From assembly GCF_012843875.1 (NCBI RefSeq), contig NZ_JABAFY010000004.1:62001-126000 (forward strand): 64,000 nucleotides of DNA, given 5' to 3'. This DNA comes from Desulfovibrio piger (GTDB lineage Bacteria; Desulfobacterota; Desulfovibrionia; Desulfovibrionales; Desulfovibrionaceae). Made by a program: the position numbers and the translations under genes. The notes under the pieces are model-generated. The model was not told the DNA's origin. It saw only the letters and a program-made list of their open reading frames with translations, and did no database searches. Positions 30,280-39,072 of the stretch are shown piece by piece; position 1 is the stretch's first letter, and every line of letters starts with the position of its first letter.

Positions 30280-31368
30280 TTAGTTCTCCTTGCAGGCCTG
30301 ACGGATGGGATCTTCCAGGGCATCGGCGCCGATGAACAGGCCGGGCATGACGCCGTGCCAGTCCACCCTGGCGTTCTCGCCCATCAGGGACAGGCGCACG
30401 TCTTCCACCATCTGGCCGGTGTTCTGTTCGATGACCAGGAAGCGGCGGCCCGGAGCCAGGGCGCGCAGGGCGTCGGCCGGGAAGGGATAGAGCGTCTTGG
30501 GACGGAACAGGCCCGCCTTGAGGCCTTCTTCGCGCAGCTTGCGGATGGCGCTGCGGGCGATGCGGGCCATGGAGCCGAAGGCCACCACCACGAGTTCGGC
30601 GTCGTCGGTGTTCCAGCATTCGGCGCAGGCTTCGGCCTGCATGGCGGCGTACTTTTCCATGAGCAGGCGGTTGCGGGCGGCCAGGGCGCCTTCGGCCAGA
30701 TACACGGACTTGAGCAGACGGGGCTTGGCGCCGGGGCCGCGCTTGCCGTAGCCTTCCATGCGCCAGGGCGCGGCCAGTTCGGCCAGGGCCTCGGGGCTCA
30801 GGGCGTCGGCCGGGGGCTGACGGCGCACGGGCTCCTTGATCTGGGCCACGATGGCGTCACCCAGCAGCATGACCGGGTTGGCGTACTTGAAGGCCAGGGC
30901 GAAGGCGCGGAACATCATATCGTAGCATTCCTGCGCGGTGGAGGGGGCCAGCACCAGGTTGCGGTGGTCGCCGTGACCGCCGCCCTTGACGGCCTGGAAG
31001 TAGTCGCCCTGCGAGGGACCGATATCGCCCAGGCCCGGGCCGCCGCGTTCCATATTGACGATGACGGCCGGGATATGGCTGCCCGCCATGTAGGAGATGC
31101 CTTCCTGCATCAGCGAGATGCCGCAGCTGGACGAAGAAGTCATGGCCGGGATGCCGCAGGCGCCGGCGCCCAGCAGCATGTTGATGGCGGCCACTTCGCT
31201 TTCGGCCTGCACGAACTGGCCGCCGCATTCGGGCAGCCGGAGGGACATGGTCTCGGGGATCTCGTTCTGCGGCGTGATGGGATAGCCGAAATAGCAGCGG
31301 CAGCCGGCGTCCAGGGCGCCAAAGGCCACAGCTTCATTGCCCTTGATGAGAATGCGGTCGTGACTCAT
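30280..31368 (-). CDS. korA: 2-oxoacid:ferredoxin oxidoreductase, alpha subunit
   Basis: The 362-residue protein starts MSHDRILIKGNEAVAFGALD and has CRCYFGYPITPQNEIPETM, FVQAESEVAAINMLLGAGA and TSSSSCGISLMQEGISYMAG. The rest is the transketolase-pyrimidine-like fold with VNMERGGPGLGDIGPSQGD and a C-terminal LFRPKTLYPFPADAL. It overlaps the upstream ferredoxin gene by ATGA. The subunit set fits KorA/VorB families; 2-oxoglutarate:ferredoxin oxidoreductase is the likeliest but not proven. Confidence 0.9.
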   Translation of the reverse strand: MSHDRILIKGNEAVAFGALDAGCRCYFGYPITPQNEIPETMSLRLPECGGQFVQAESEVAAINMLLGAGACGIPAMTSSSSCGISLMQEGISYMAGSHIPAVIVNMERGGPGLGDIGPSQGDYFQAVKGGGHGDHRNLVLAPSTAQECYDMMFRAFALAFKYANPVMLLGDAIVAQIKEPVRRQPPADALSPEALAELAAPWRMEGYGKRGPGAKPRLLKSVYLAEGALAARNRLLMEKYAAMQAEACAECWNTDDAELVVVAFGSMARIARSAIRKLREEGLKAGLFRPKTLYPFPADALRALAPGRRFLVIEQNTGQMVEDVRLSLMGENARVDWHGVMPGLFIGADALEDPIRQACKEN

Positions 31369-31586
31369 GCGGTCTTCTCCGTTTTTTTGGATTTGAAGAC
31401 ACGGATGGCCACGTCCGGGCACATGAGCGCACAGGAGGCGCAGCCCGTACAGCGGCCTTCGGTTTCCATCACCTCATAGCCCTGGCGGTTGAACCGTCCC
31501 GAGGGGCGAATGATGTGCGCCGGGCAGACTGCTACACACAGGCCGCAGCCTTTGCAGCGTTCTTCCAGAAAAACAATTCGCGACAT
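31365..31586 (-). CDS. korD: 2-oxoacid:ferredoxin oxidoreductase, delta (ferredoxin) subunit
   Basis: The 73-residue protein has two 4Fe-4S ferredoxin motifs, CKGCGLCVAVCP and CTGCASCALMCP. It is the electron-entry subunit of the complex, cytoplasmic. AGGGGAA precedes the ATG at 31586. Upstream, a long stem-loop at 31621-31645 (GCGGCATCCTG, CCA, CAGGGTGCCGC) and a TGATACTTATCA dyad at 31658-31669 may belong to the operon's leader and promoter. queA lies upstream in the same direction. Confidence 0.93.
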   Translation of the reverse strand: MSRIVFLEERCKGCGLCVAVCPAHIIRPSGRFNRQGYEVMETEGRCTGCASCALMCPDVAIRVFKSKKTEKTA

Positions 31587-31620
31587 GCTGTTCCCCTGAT
31601 CGATACAGATTGCACATGGC

Positions 31621-31669
31621 GCGGCATCCTGCCACAGGGTGCCGCACCATGCGGTGTTGATACTTATCA
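31621..31669 (-). promoter_or_regulatory. Leader stem-loop and dyad upstream of korDABC
   Basis: GCGGCATCCTG and CAGGGTGCCGC (31621-31645) form an 11-bp stem with one wobble pair around a CCA loop. Just upstream on the minus strand is the small palindrome TGATACTTATCA (31658-31669). No U-run follows the stem, so it is not a standard terminator. Either element could be regulatory. Confidence 0.35.
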
Positions 31670-31741
31670 TGCCCCGAAGGGCCGGTTGCGGATGCGTCCG
31701 GCTCCGTCCGTACCGGAAAGCCGGGCAGCCGCAAAAAATTC

Positions 31742-32854
31742 CTACCGGATGAGCATGGCATCCCCGTAGGAGAAGAAGCGGTAGCCTTCCTTCACGGCCT
31801 CCTGATAGGCTTCCAGGATGCGTTTGCGGCCCGCGAAGGCCGAGACCAGCATCAGCAGGGAGGACTCGGGCAGGTGGAAATTGGTGATGATCCCGTCCAC
31901 CACGCGGAAGGGACGGCCGGGGTAGAGGAAGATGTCCGTCCAGCCGGCAAAGGGCTGGGCACGGCCGCAGACCTGGGCCACGCCTTCCAGCGTGCGCACC
32001 GAGGTGGTGCCCACGGCGATGACGGGCCGGTGCCGGGCCTTGGCCTCGGCGATGGCGTTGGCCGTCTCTTCGGGCAGTTCCACGTATTCCCGGTGCATCT
32101 GGTGGTTGCGGATGTCTTCGCAGCGCACGGGGCTGAAGGTGCCGTAGCCCACATAGAGCGTCACTTCGGCCCACTGGAAGCCGCGCCGGCGCAGGGTCTC
32201 GCGCAGCTCGTCGGTAAAGTGCAGGCCCGCCGTGGGCGCGGCCACGGAACCGGTCTTCTCCTCGCGGGAGTAGATGGTCTGGTAACGGCTGGAATCTTCT
32301 TCGGCGTCGGAACGCTTGATGTAGGGCGGCAGGGGGATGTGCCCGGTGGCGGCAAAGGCGTCGGCCACGTCGCCCTTCCAGCACATGCGCACACGCCGGT
32401 GGCCGAAGGTGCCGCATTCAAGGATGGTCACGCTGATGCCCGCACCGAAGTGCAGGGTCTCGCCTTCGCGCACGCTGCCCCCGGAACGGACCAGGCCGTT
32501 GACCTCGGCGCTCCAGGTGTCCTCACAGCCCTTGACGGGCGTGGCGGCGGCCCGCACCAGCGGCAGGGGCGTCAGCAGCAGGAATTCCACCTTGCCGCCG
32601 GTACTGCGGCTGCCCAGCAGGCGGGCCTGCAGCACTCGGGAGTTGTTGGCCACCAGCAGGGAGCCTTCGGGCAGGCAGTCCGGCAGGTCGCTGAACATGT
32701 GGTGCTCCAGGTCCAGGGCGCCGTTGCGGCGCATGGTCAGCAGGCGCGACGTGCCCCGCTGCTCCGGCGGATACTGGGCTATCTGCTCCTGAGGCAGCTC
32801 GTAGGTATAGTTTTGCAGCAGAAAATCATCTTCGGAAACGAAAACAGGCGGCAT
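31742..32854 (-). CDS. queA: tRNA ribosyltransferase-isomerase QueA
   Basis: Transfers and isomerises the ribosyl moiety of SAM onto preQ1 in tRNA to form epoxyqueuosine. The 370-residue protein begins with YELPQEQIAQYPPEQRGTSR and contains LLVANNSRVLQARLLG, HIPLPPYIKRSDAEEDSSRY, TIYSREEKTGSVAAPTAGLHF, LYVGYGTFSPVR, HREYVELPEETA, AVGTTSVRTLEG and TNFHLPESSLLMLV, all QueA landmarks. A Cys replaces the usual residue in RVRMCWKG. The start at 32854 gives normal length. Confidence 0.95.
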   Translation of the reverse strand: MPPVFVSEDDFLLQNYTYELPQEQIAQYPPEQRGTSRLLTMRRNGALDLEHHMFSDLPDCLPEGSLLVANNSRVLQARLLGSRSTGGKVEFLLLTPLPLVRAAATPVKGCEDTWSAEVNGLVRSGGSVREGETLHFGAGISVTILECGTFGHRRVRMCWKGDVADAFAATGHIPLPPYIKRSDAEEDSSRYQTIYSREEKTGSVAAPTAGLHFTDELRETLRRRGFQWAEVTLYVGYGTFSPVRCEDIRNHQMHREYVELPEETANAIAEAKARHRPVIAVGTTSVRTLEGVAQVCGRAQPFAGWTDIFLYPGRPFRVVDGIITNFHLPESSLLMLVSAFAGRKRILEAYQEAVKEGYRFFSYGDAMLIR

Positions 32855-33051
32855 GGGTCTTTTCCTTCACTTCTCTTCGGGCCGCGTGGCGGCCGCAACA
32901 TCTGCCGTCGGACAGGGCCGGGCGATGCCGTTTTCCATGCCCGCCCCGCAGGGGGAGGGGCAGCCGGAGAGACGCTTGTCAGTCCGTGCCGGAGAGGCTA
33001 TCCTTTTCGGGCTGTCCGGCCTTCCGGACGACAGTTGAAGGAGTATAGCCA

Positions 33052-33720
33052 ATGCGACGCCTACTTGTCACCTTGATCCTTGGGGTCTTCCTGGCCAGCG
33101 CCGCCGGTTGCGCGGACCTGGGCATCAGCAACCCCTTTGAATCCACGCCGACCGCCGCAAACAGCCAGCTTTTGGGCATCAGTCTGCCTGCGGGCATGGA
33201 ACTTTCCACGCAGCACTGCGCCCGCACCACCGGCAGCGACGGCCAGCCCCAGGGCATGGAGACCGCGTACGGTCAGGCCGACCGGATGCAGGTGGCGCAG
33301 AGCCTGTTCAACAACATGCAGGGGGCGGGCTGGAACGTGCGCATGAGCCTGCGCAAGGCCGACCGCATCATGCTGGCCTTTGAGAACGGCAACCGTCTTG
33401 CCGTGATCAGCCTGTATTCGCAGACGGTCTACAGCTGCGTGGCCGAGATCTGGGTCTCGGAAAAGATGGCCGACGGTTCCTCCCTGAACCTCCTGCCCCT
33501 GCGCGGTGAAGGCAGCCAGAACAGCGGCGGTTTCGGCGGCTTTGGCGGCAGCTCCGACGGTGCTTCCGGCGGCGGCTTCGAGAGCAACGGGCCCGCCACG
33601 GGCGGCGGTTTCGAGACGCCCGACGGCGGCAGCACGCCGCCTCCGGTGGGCAACAGCGGGGGCTGGGGCTCCTCTTCGGGCGGCAGCAGCGGCAGCGGTC
33701 TGCAGGAGCGTCTGCTGTGA
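33052..33720 (+). CDS. Lipoprotein with Gly/Ser-rich tail
   Basis: The 222-residue protein has a lipoprotein signal, MRRLLVTLILGVFLASAAGC, so Cys20 should be lipidated. A globular part of about 130 residues follows (MELSTQHCARTTGS, YGQADRMQVAQSLFNNMQ, RIMLAFENGNRLAVISLYS, YSCVAEIWV). The last 70 residues are Gly/Ser/Pro-rich low complexity (GGFGGFGGSSDG, GGWGSSSGGSSGSG). I do not recognise the family; the membrane side is not known. The stop overlaps the coaBC start (GTGA). Confidence 0.75.
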   Translation: MRRLLVTLILGVFLASAAGCADLGISNPFESTPTAANSQLLGISLPAGMELSTQHCARTTGSDGQPQGMETAYGQADRMQVAQSLFNNMQGAGWNVRMSLRKADRIMLAFENGNRLAVISLYSQTVYSCVAEIWVSEKMADGSSLNLLPLRGEGSQNSGGFGGFGGSSDGASGGGFESNGPATGGGFETPDGGSTPPPVGNSGGWGSSSGGSSGSGLQERLL

Positions 33721-34946
33721 GCGCGTCGCCCTTCCACAACAGCCGCCGTTTCGCGGGCAAGCGTCTGCATCTGGGCGTGTGCGGCTCCATCGCCTGCTAC
33801 AAGGCGCTGGATCTGCTGCGCGCCCTGCACGCCCTGGACATCCACGTTTCCGTCACCCTCACCGACGGCGCGCGCCGTTTCGTGACGCCCCTGCTTTTCG
33901 AGGCCCTGGGCGCCATGCCGGTCTATGGCCGCATGTTCGAGGGCGACGAGGTCTTCGATCATCTGGAGCCGGGCCAGCGGGCCCAGGCCATGCTGGTGGC
34001 CCCGGCCTCGGCCGACGCCCTGTCGCGTCTGGCGGCCGGAGCGGCGTCGGACATGCTCTCGGCGCAGGCGCTTGCCTTTGACGGGCCGCTGGTGGTGGCC
34101 CCGGCCATGAACCCGCGCATGTGGCGGCACCCGGCCACCCAGGACAATGTGGCCACCCTGCGGCGGCGCGGGGCCCGGGTCGTCGTGCCCGGCTGCGGCG
34201 GCACGGCCTGCGGCGATACCGGCCAGGGCCGTCTGGCCCCGGTGGAGGATCTTTTTCTGGCCGCCCTGCGTGCCCTTTCGCCGCAGGACATGGCGGGACA
34301 GCGCGTCATGCTGACCATGGGCCCCACCCGCGAAAAGTGGGACGGCGTGCGCTACTGGACCAATCTCAGCAGCGGCACCATGGGTGCGGCGCTGGCCACC
34401 TCCGCCTGGCTGCGCGGGGCCGAGGTCACGGCCGTGTGCGGGCCCGGCTGCCCCGACCTGCCCGCCGGGGTGGAGCGCATCGGCGTGGGCAGTGCCCGCG
34501 AGATGTTCGAGGCCGCGTCCGACTGCTGGCCCCGCATGGACATGGGCCTGTTCTGCGCCGCTGTGGCGGACTTTTCGCCCGAACCGCTGGGCCCGCAGAA
34601 GTTCAAGAAAGAAGGGCGGCAGGACGGCTTCAGCATCCGCTTCACGGCCAATCCCGACATCTTGCGGACCCTGTCGCACCAGCGGCGGGAAGGGCAGAAA
34701 GTGCTGGGCTTCGCGGCCGAGACCACGCCCGACATGGACAGCCTGCTGGAGCTGGCCCGCGGCAAGCGTGCCCGCAAGGACGCCGATCTGCTGGCGGGCA
34801 ACCGCGTCAACAGCGGCGACAGCGGCTTCGGCGCGGCCACCAACAGCATGGCCGTGGTGGACCGTACCGGCCATGAAGAGATCTGGCCCAACCAGAGCAA
34901 GGCCGACGTGGCCTGGGATCTTTGTTCGTGGCTTTTGCGCCTGTAA
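33717..34946 (+). CDS. coaBC: Phosphopantothenoylcysteine decarboxylase / synthetase CoaBC
   Basis: Bifunctional enzyme of CoA synthesis. Residues 1 to about 190 are the FMN-dependent CoaC decarboxylase: GVCGSIACYKALDLLRAL, APAMNPRMWRHPATQDN (the PxMNxxMW motif) and the catalytic Cys in GGTACGDTGQGRL. Residues from about 200 are the CTP-dependent CoaB synthetase: TMGPTREKWDGVRYWTN, SSGTMGAALA, KFKKEG and LGFAAETT. The GTG start overlaps the previous TGA, suggesting translational coupling. The next gene overlaps its end by about 20 bases. The coaX gene at 46923 supplies the upstream kinase step. Confidence 0.92.
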   Translation: MSASPFHNSRRFAGKRLHLGVCGSIACYKALDLLRALHALDIHVSVTLTDGARRFVTPLLFEALGAMPVYGRMFEGDEVFDHLEPGQRAQAMLVAPASADALSRLAAGAASDMLSAQALAFDGPLVVAPAMNPRMWRHPATQDNVATLRRRGARVVVPGCGGTACGDTGQGRLAPVEDLFLAALRALSPQDMAGQRVMLTMGPTREKWDGVRYWTNLSSGTMGAALATSAWLRGAEVTAVCGPGCPDLPAGVERIGVGSAREMFEAASDCWPRMDMGLFCAAVADFSPEPLGPQKFKKEGRQDGFSIRFTANPDILRTLSHQRREGQKVLGFAAETTPDMDSLLELARGKRARKDADLLAGNRVNSGDSGFGAATNSMAVVDRTGHEEIWPNQSKADVAWDLCSWLLRL

Positions 34947-35821
34947 ACCCGCTGGCGGCCCCCTGGCAGGCACGCGGCCTCGACTGGCTGCTCATGCCCG
35001 AGGATCTGCCCCCGGAGCTCTCCCTGTGCGTCATGCCGGACGCCGTCCCGGCCGCGCCCGTGCGCCGTCCGCAGCCTGCGGCCCCGCGGGCGCCCCGTCC
35101 CGTGCGTCCTTTGCCTTCCCAGCTGCAGCAGGAAGGCCAGGGCAGTGCGTCCGCCGCACCGGCACAGGCCGTGAGGCAGGGCGGTGCCCCCGTGGCTTCT
35201 CCCGCTCCCGCAGCGCCCGCCCCGGAACAGCGGCGTCCGGCCCGTCCGCAAGCTGCGGAACAGGCCCCGGAGACCGCCGCACCGGTCAGGAGCTGGCGGC
35301 CCCTGCCGCCCCACGTCTGGCCCGCCGTCTGGCAGGAGCGCCTTTCGCGCACCCGGCAGGGACGAGTGGTCTGGACCTACTGGAACCTCGGCCCGGACCT
35401 TTGCGAAGCGCAGGCCCCGGGCAAGGCGCAGCGCAGCGCCTTTTTCCGCCGTCTCATGCAGGATCTGGCCTATCCGGCGGGTACCAGCACCTTCTGGCCC
35501 GCCTGTCTGCCCGATCCTGACGCCATGCCCGCCTCCCCGGCCCCGGCCGAGGGGGAGGACAGGCCCCGCTACCAGCCCAATGCCGACGTGTTCTGGTCCG
35601 GCGTGCAGGCCCTGCATGCCCGTGCCGTGGTGGTCATGGGCTCCGTGGCGGCCCGCGCCCTGGGGCTGCCCGCCGGGGTGCGCCCCCTCCAGCAGTTGCG
35701 GCATCGCGGCACGCTGGTCTGGGTGCTCTGGGACGTGGAATTCCTTCTTGATGAACCGCAGCGCTACGCGGCCATGCTGGCCTTTGTGCGCCGGGCGCTG
35801 CAACAGATCTCCAGACGCTGA
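34928..35821 (+). CDS. Hypothetical protein with uracil-DNA-glycosylase-like C-terminus
   Basis: The roughly 297-residue protein has an N-terminal Pro/Ala-rich low-complexity region of about 95 residues and a C-terminal globular domain. That domain includes TSTFWPACLP, DVFWSGVQALHARAVVVMGSVAARAL and a later GTLVWVLWDVEFLL. The order of a hydrophobic strand ending in VMG...AA and a short 'RG...' motif resembles the family-4 UDG core, but the catalytic and cluster residues are not evident. The start is uncertain: TTG 34922 or GTG 34928, both overlapping coaBC. It may be an inactive UDG-fold protein or unrelated. Confidence 0.45.
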   Translation: MAFAPVNPLAAPWQARGLDWLLMPEDLPPELSLCVMPDAVPAAPVRRPQPAAPRAPRPVRPLPSQLQQEGQGSASAAPAQAVRQGGAPVASPAPAAPAPEQRRPARPQAAEQAPETAAPVRSWRPLPPHVWPAVWQERLSRTRQGRVVWTYWNLGPDLCEAQAPGKAQRSAFFRRLMQDLAYPAGTSTFWPACLPDPDAMPASPAPAEGEDRPRYQPNADVFWSGVQALHARAVVVMGSVAARALGLPAGVRPLQQLRHRGTLVWVLWDVEFLLDEPQRYAAMLAFVRRALQQISRR

Positions 35822-35831
35822 AAACAACGCC

Positions 35832-36194
35832 ATGTTCACTGCTATCGGACTGATGCTCACGGGCATCGCTCTGGGCTTTGCCCTGCGCTCTTTCCAGTGG
35901 CCCGAACTGCTGGGCCGCGCCATCTCTCCCACCATCATGCTCATGCTCTTCGCCCTCGGCGTGGCCGTGGGCGGCAACGAGACCCTGATGACCAACCTGC
36001 CCGTACTGGGCGGCAAGGCCCTGATCCTCACCGTGGCCTGTGTGGCGGGCAGCCTCATCTGCATCGTGGCCGTGCGCCGTTTCTTTCCCGATGCCGGGCC
36101 CCGGCGCCATGCGGCCGCTGGGGCCGACAGCGAGGACGCGGGCGCGGCCATGAGCGTGCGCCGTGACCGGGAAGACGGGGAGGGCCGGGCATGA
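35832..36194 (+). CDS. Small membrane protein, N-terminal half of LysO-type exporter
   Basis: The 120-residue protein has three hydrophobic segments (IGLMLTGIALGFALRS, ISPTIMLMLFALGVAVGG, LILTVACVAGSLICIVAV). It matches the N-terminal part of the DUF340/Lys_export family, such as E. coli LysO. A polar tail of about 35 residues follows, ending at the overlap ATGA with the next gene. LysO members are normally one polypeptide of about 300 residues, so the gene is split here. Lysine export is the family-based inference. Confidence 0.78.
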   Translation: MFTAIGLMLTGIALGFALRSFQWPELLGRAISPTIMLMLFALGVAVGGNETLMTNLPVLGGKALILTVACVAGSLICIVAVRRFFPDAGPRRHAAAGADSEDAGAAMSVRRDREDGEGRA

Positions 36195-36790
36195 GCGGGA
36201 GCCTGATGATCCTGGGCTGTTTCGTGCTGGGCGTGCTGCTGGCCTGGCTGGGCTGGATACCGGACTATTTTCTGGAGCACGACGGCACGCTCTACGTGCT
36301 CTATGTGCTGATGTTCCTGGTGGGCATCTCCATCGGGCACGACCGCCGTCTGGGAGAGATATTGCGCACCCTGCGGCCCCGGGTGCTGCTGCTGCCCCTG
36401 GCCACCACCGTGGGCACCTTTGCCGGGGCGGCCCTGGCCAGCATCACGCTGGCCTATTCCCTCAGCGAATGCCTGGCCGTGGGTTCCGGCTTTGCCTATT
36501 ATTCCCTTTCGTCCATCTTCATCACCCAGTACAAGGGCGCGGAGCTGGGCACCGTGGCCCTGCTGGCCAACATCATGCGCGAGCTGGCCACATTGCTTTT
36601 CACGCCGCTCATGGTACGCTGGATCAGCCCGCTGGCCGCCATCTCGTGCGGCGGCGCCTCCACCATGGATTCCACCCTGCCGGTCATCACCCGCTTCGCG
36701 GGCAAGCAGTGGGTGTTCGTTTCCATTGTGCACGCCATGATCCTGGATTTCAGCGTGCCTTTCTGGGTGACTTTCTTCTGTACCCTGTAA
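36191..36790 (+). CDS. LysO-type exporter, C-terminal half
   Basis: The 199-residue membrane protein has about six helices and the LysO core: FLVGISIGHDRRLGEILRTL, LAYSLSECLAVGSGFAYYSLSSIFI and GTVALLANIMRELATLLFTPLM, then GGASTMDSTLPVITRFAGKQ. This is the part with the charged residues thought to carry lysine. Its ATG overlaps the stop of the N-terminal half (ATGA), so the two products are translationally coupled and probably associate. Confidence 0.8.
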   Translation: MSGSLMILGCFVLGVLLAWLGWIPDYFLEHDGTLYVLYVLMFLVGISIGHDRRLGEILRTLRPRVLLLPLATTVGTFAGAALASITLAYSLSECLAVGSGFAYYSLSSIFITQYKGAELGTVALLANIMRELATLLFTPLMVRWISPLAAISCGGASTMDSTLPVITRFAGKQWVFVSIVHAMILDFSVPFWVTFFCTL

Positions 36791-36806
36791 CGCAAGGAGC
36801 TGCGCC

Positions 36807-37487
36807 ATGGCCCGTATGCGTGCCGTCAAACAGCAACTGAAAGATCTGCTTTCCGCGCCCGACTGGCGTGACCATCTGTCCGAACTGCGCTCCATGGGCC
36901 AGCCCGCCGTGGGGCCGCTCTTCTCCTTCCTGCTGCTGGAACCGCTCATGCGCCACAAGGCCGCCCTGGCCCTGGGGCAGGTGGTGGCCGGTCTGGAAGA
37001 GGGCAGCGCCGAAGACATGCACAACATCATGCGCCGTCTCATGTGGCACATGAACGAGGAGTCCGGCAACATCGGCTGGGGCATCCCCGAAGCCTTCGGC
37101 GAAGTGCTGGCTGCCTGTCCCCGCGCGGCCAAGGAGTTCCACCGGGTGCTCATCTCCTATGTCATCGACCTGGGCCGGGACGACAACTTCTGCGACCACG
37201 GCCCGCTGCGCCGTTCCTGCTTCTGGGCCATCGGCCGTCTGGCGCAGGCCCGGCGGGACTTGGCCGTCATCGCCCGTCCCTGGCTGCTCAAGGGGCTGGA
37301 GGACGAGGACATTCCCTGCCGCGGCATGGCCGCCTGGGCCCTTGCCCAGCTGCCCCGCGACTTCATGGATGCCCCGGCCCTGCGCCGTCTGGCCGAAGCC
37401 GGACATGAGGAGATCTGCGAGGTCTTCGACGGCGAGAAGGTAGTGGAAAAGACCGTTTCCGAGCTGGCCCGCGAGGCCCTGGGGTAG
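36807..37487 (+). CDS. HEAT-like repeat protein (DVU0298-type family)
   Basis: The 226-residue protein is all helical by eye with HEAT-like pairs: QLKDLLSAPDWRDHLSELRSM, PLFSFLLLEPLMRHKAALAL, LRRSCFWAIGRLAQARRDLA and IPCRGMAAWALAQLPRDFM. A tail FDGEKVVEKTVSELAREALG closes it. Family members are known from sulfate reducers without assigned function, and an adaptor or scaffold role is likely. The ribosome-binding site AAGGAG is upstream. It follows the lysO pair by 16 bases, so it may be co-transcribed. Confidence 0.65.
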   Translation: MARMRAVKQQLKDLLSAPDWRDHLSELRSMGQPAVGPLFSFLLLEPLMRHKAALALGQVVAGLEEGSAEDMHNIMRRLMWHMNEESGNIGWGIPEAFGEVLAACPRAAKEFHRVLISYVIDLGRDDNFCDHGPLRRSCFWAIGRLAQARRDLAVIARPWLLKGLEDEDIPCRGMAAWALAQLPRDFMDAPALRRLAEAGHEEICEVFDGEKVVEKTVSELAREALG

Positions 37488-37500
37488 AGTGATGCCGTAT

Positions 37501-37586
37501 TGAGGTGGAGAGGGGAACTTTTTTTCTTGGAAAAAGTTCCCCTCTCCGCCTCAAGCTCCCCCTTTCCCTTCAAAAAACGCTGTTCC
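37501..37586 (+). repeat. Dispersed hairpin-plus-tail element, copy E
   Basis: TGAGGTGGAGAGGGGAAC (from 37501) pairs with 37531-37553 with one G-U-type mismatch. The tail AGCTCCCCCTTTCCCTTC and AAAAAACGCTGTTCC follows. It begins 13 bases after the stop of the HEAT-like gene, in the same orientation. Confidence 0.8.
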
Positions 37587-37634
37587 GGTCATTGGGCGGG
37601 GAGCGTGACGCCCCTGTCCGTACCGTGTTTGATG

Positions 37635-37662
37635 GTCCCCCGGTAGTGCGGGGGACTTTTTT
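37635..37662 (+). terminator. Rho-independent terminator downstream of repeat copy E
   Basis: GTCCCCC, a nine-base loop, GGGGGAC and TTTTTT. It follows the repeat element and would terminate the rightward transcript. The rest of 37488-37919 contains copy E, this terminator and a second one at 37844, and no gene. Confidence 0.82.
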
Positions 37663-37843
37663 GTGCCCGGTGGACGGAGCGGGGGAAAGGATGGGCCGGG
37701 GACAGATACCACAGGATGGGGCAGGCAGGACGGGAGCGGGGCGGGGAGGATGGCGCGGACGTCTTGGGATGGAAAGAAAGGCAGGGGAGCGGGCAGTTCG
37801 GACAGCGTCCGCTTTTTGAGGCTGACGGGCTTGAAATATATGC

Positions 37844-37871
37844 AAAAGGCCACCCGAGCGGGTGGCCTTTT
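37844..37871. terminator. Terminator between convergent genes
   Basis: AAAAGGCCACCC, GAGC, GGGTGGCCTTTT. A symmetric hairpin with A- and T-runs, about 48 bases downstream of gapA on the minus strand. Confidence 0.9.
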
Positions 37872-37919
37872 GTGTTCATGGGGATGCCGGAGCAGGGCAG
37901 GCCCGCTCCGGGGGATTTT

Positions 37920-38936
37920 TTACAGGCCCTTTTCCTGCATCAGGCAGACCAGGTCGCAGACGCGGTTGGAGTAGCCCCATTCGTTGTCGTACCAGGCCAC
38001 GACCTTCACCAGATTGCCGTTCTGCACGGTGGTGTAGGGCGCTTCCAGGATGGAGGAATGCGGGTCGCCCTTGAAGTCCATGGAGACCAGGGGCAGGGTG
38101 TTATAGCCCAGGATGCCCTTGAGGTAGGTCTCGCTGGCGTCCTTGAGGGCGGCCAGCAGGGTCTCGGTATCGGTCTCCTTTTCCAGGATGCCGTTGAAGT
38201 CCACCACGGAGACCGTGGGGGTGGGCACGCGCAGGGAGTAGCCGGTGAATTTGCCGGCCAGTTCGGGGATGACCTTGGCCACGGCCTGGGCCGCACCGGT
38301 GGAGGTGGGGATGATGTTGCAAGCGGCGGCACGGGCACGACGCGGGTCCTTGTGGGCCATGTCGAGGATGCGCTGGTCGTTGGTGTAGGAGTGGATGGTG
38401 GTCATGTTGCCCAGCTTGATGCCGAAGTTGCGCTGCAGCACCAGGGCCACGGGCGCCAGGCAGTTGGTGGTGCACGAGGCGTTGGACACGATGTGGTGCT
38501 TTTCGGGATCGTACTGGTCGTGGTTCACGCCCATGACGATGGTGATGTCTTCTTCCTTGGCCGGAGCGGTGATGATGACCTTTTTGGCGCCGTTGTCCAT
38601 GTGCACGGACGCCTGGGAGGCCTTGCGGAAGATACCGGTGCTTTCCACCACCACGTCCACGTCATACTGGCCCCAGGCCAGCTGATGGGGATCGCGCTCG
38701 GCGAAGCAGTGGATGTTCCAGTCACCGACCTTCACTTCCTGACCGTCCACCTGGGCGTCCAGGAAGGCGCGGCCATAGACGGAGTCGTATTCCAGCAGCT
38801 GGAAGTTGGTGGTGGCGTCGAAGAGGTCGTTGATGGCCACCACTTCCACGCGATCAGCGTAGCTCTGGCGCAGGGCGCGGAACACCTGGCGGCCGATGCG
38901 GCCGAAACCATTGATACCGACACGAACTTTTTTCAT
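37920..38936 (-). CDS. gapA: Glyceraldehyde-3-phosphate dehydrogenase
   Basis: Glycolytic/gluconeogenic oxidation of GAP with NAD. The 338-residue protein has the Rossmann motif [16 protein letters not shown], the catalytic [12 protein letters not shown] (nucleophile Cys), the anion-binding [18 protein letters not shown] and the C-terminal [12 protein letters not shown]. Asp appears at the NAD-specific position in NDLFD. AGGTG precedes the ATG at 38936. A GAF-domain gene lies upstream on the same strand, possibly co-transcribed. Confidence 0.96.
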   Translation of the reverse strand: MKKVRVGINGFGRIGRQVFRALRQSYADRVEVVAINDLFDATTNFQLLEYDSVYGRAFLDAQVDGQEVKVGDWNIHCFAERDPHQLAWGQYDVDVVVESTGIFRKASQASVHMDNGAKKVIITAPAKEEDITIVMGVNHDQYDPEKHHIVSNASCTTNCLAPVALVLQRNFGIKLGNMTTIHSYTNDQRILDMAHKDPRRARAAACNIIPTSTGAAQAVAKVIPELAGKFTGYSLRVPTPTVSVVDFNGILEKETDTETLLAALKDASETYLKGILGYNTLPLVSMDFKGDPHSSILEAPYTTVQNGNLVKVVAWYDNEWGYSNRVCDLVCLMQEKGL

Positions 38937-39072
38937 TGTATTCACCTTTGCCCTTGCGGGCATACTGTCTTGATGGGGGCGGAGCGGCACGGCGGCGGGC
39001 AGGGCCCCTGATGCCGTCATGCCGGGGCGCATGCCGCCTGGCCCGGCGGATCGGGATGTGCGGCAGGGCCGG

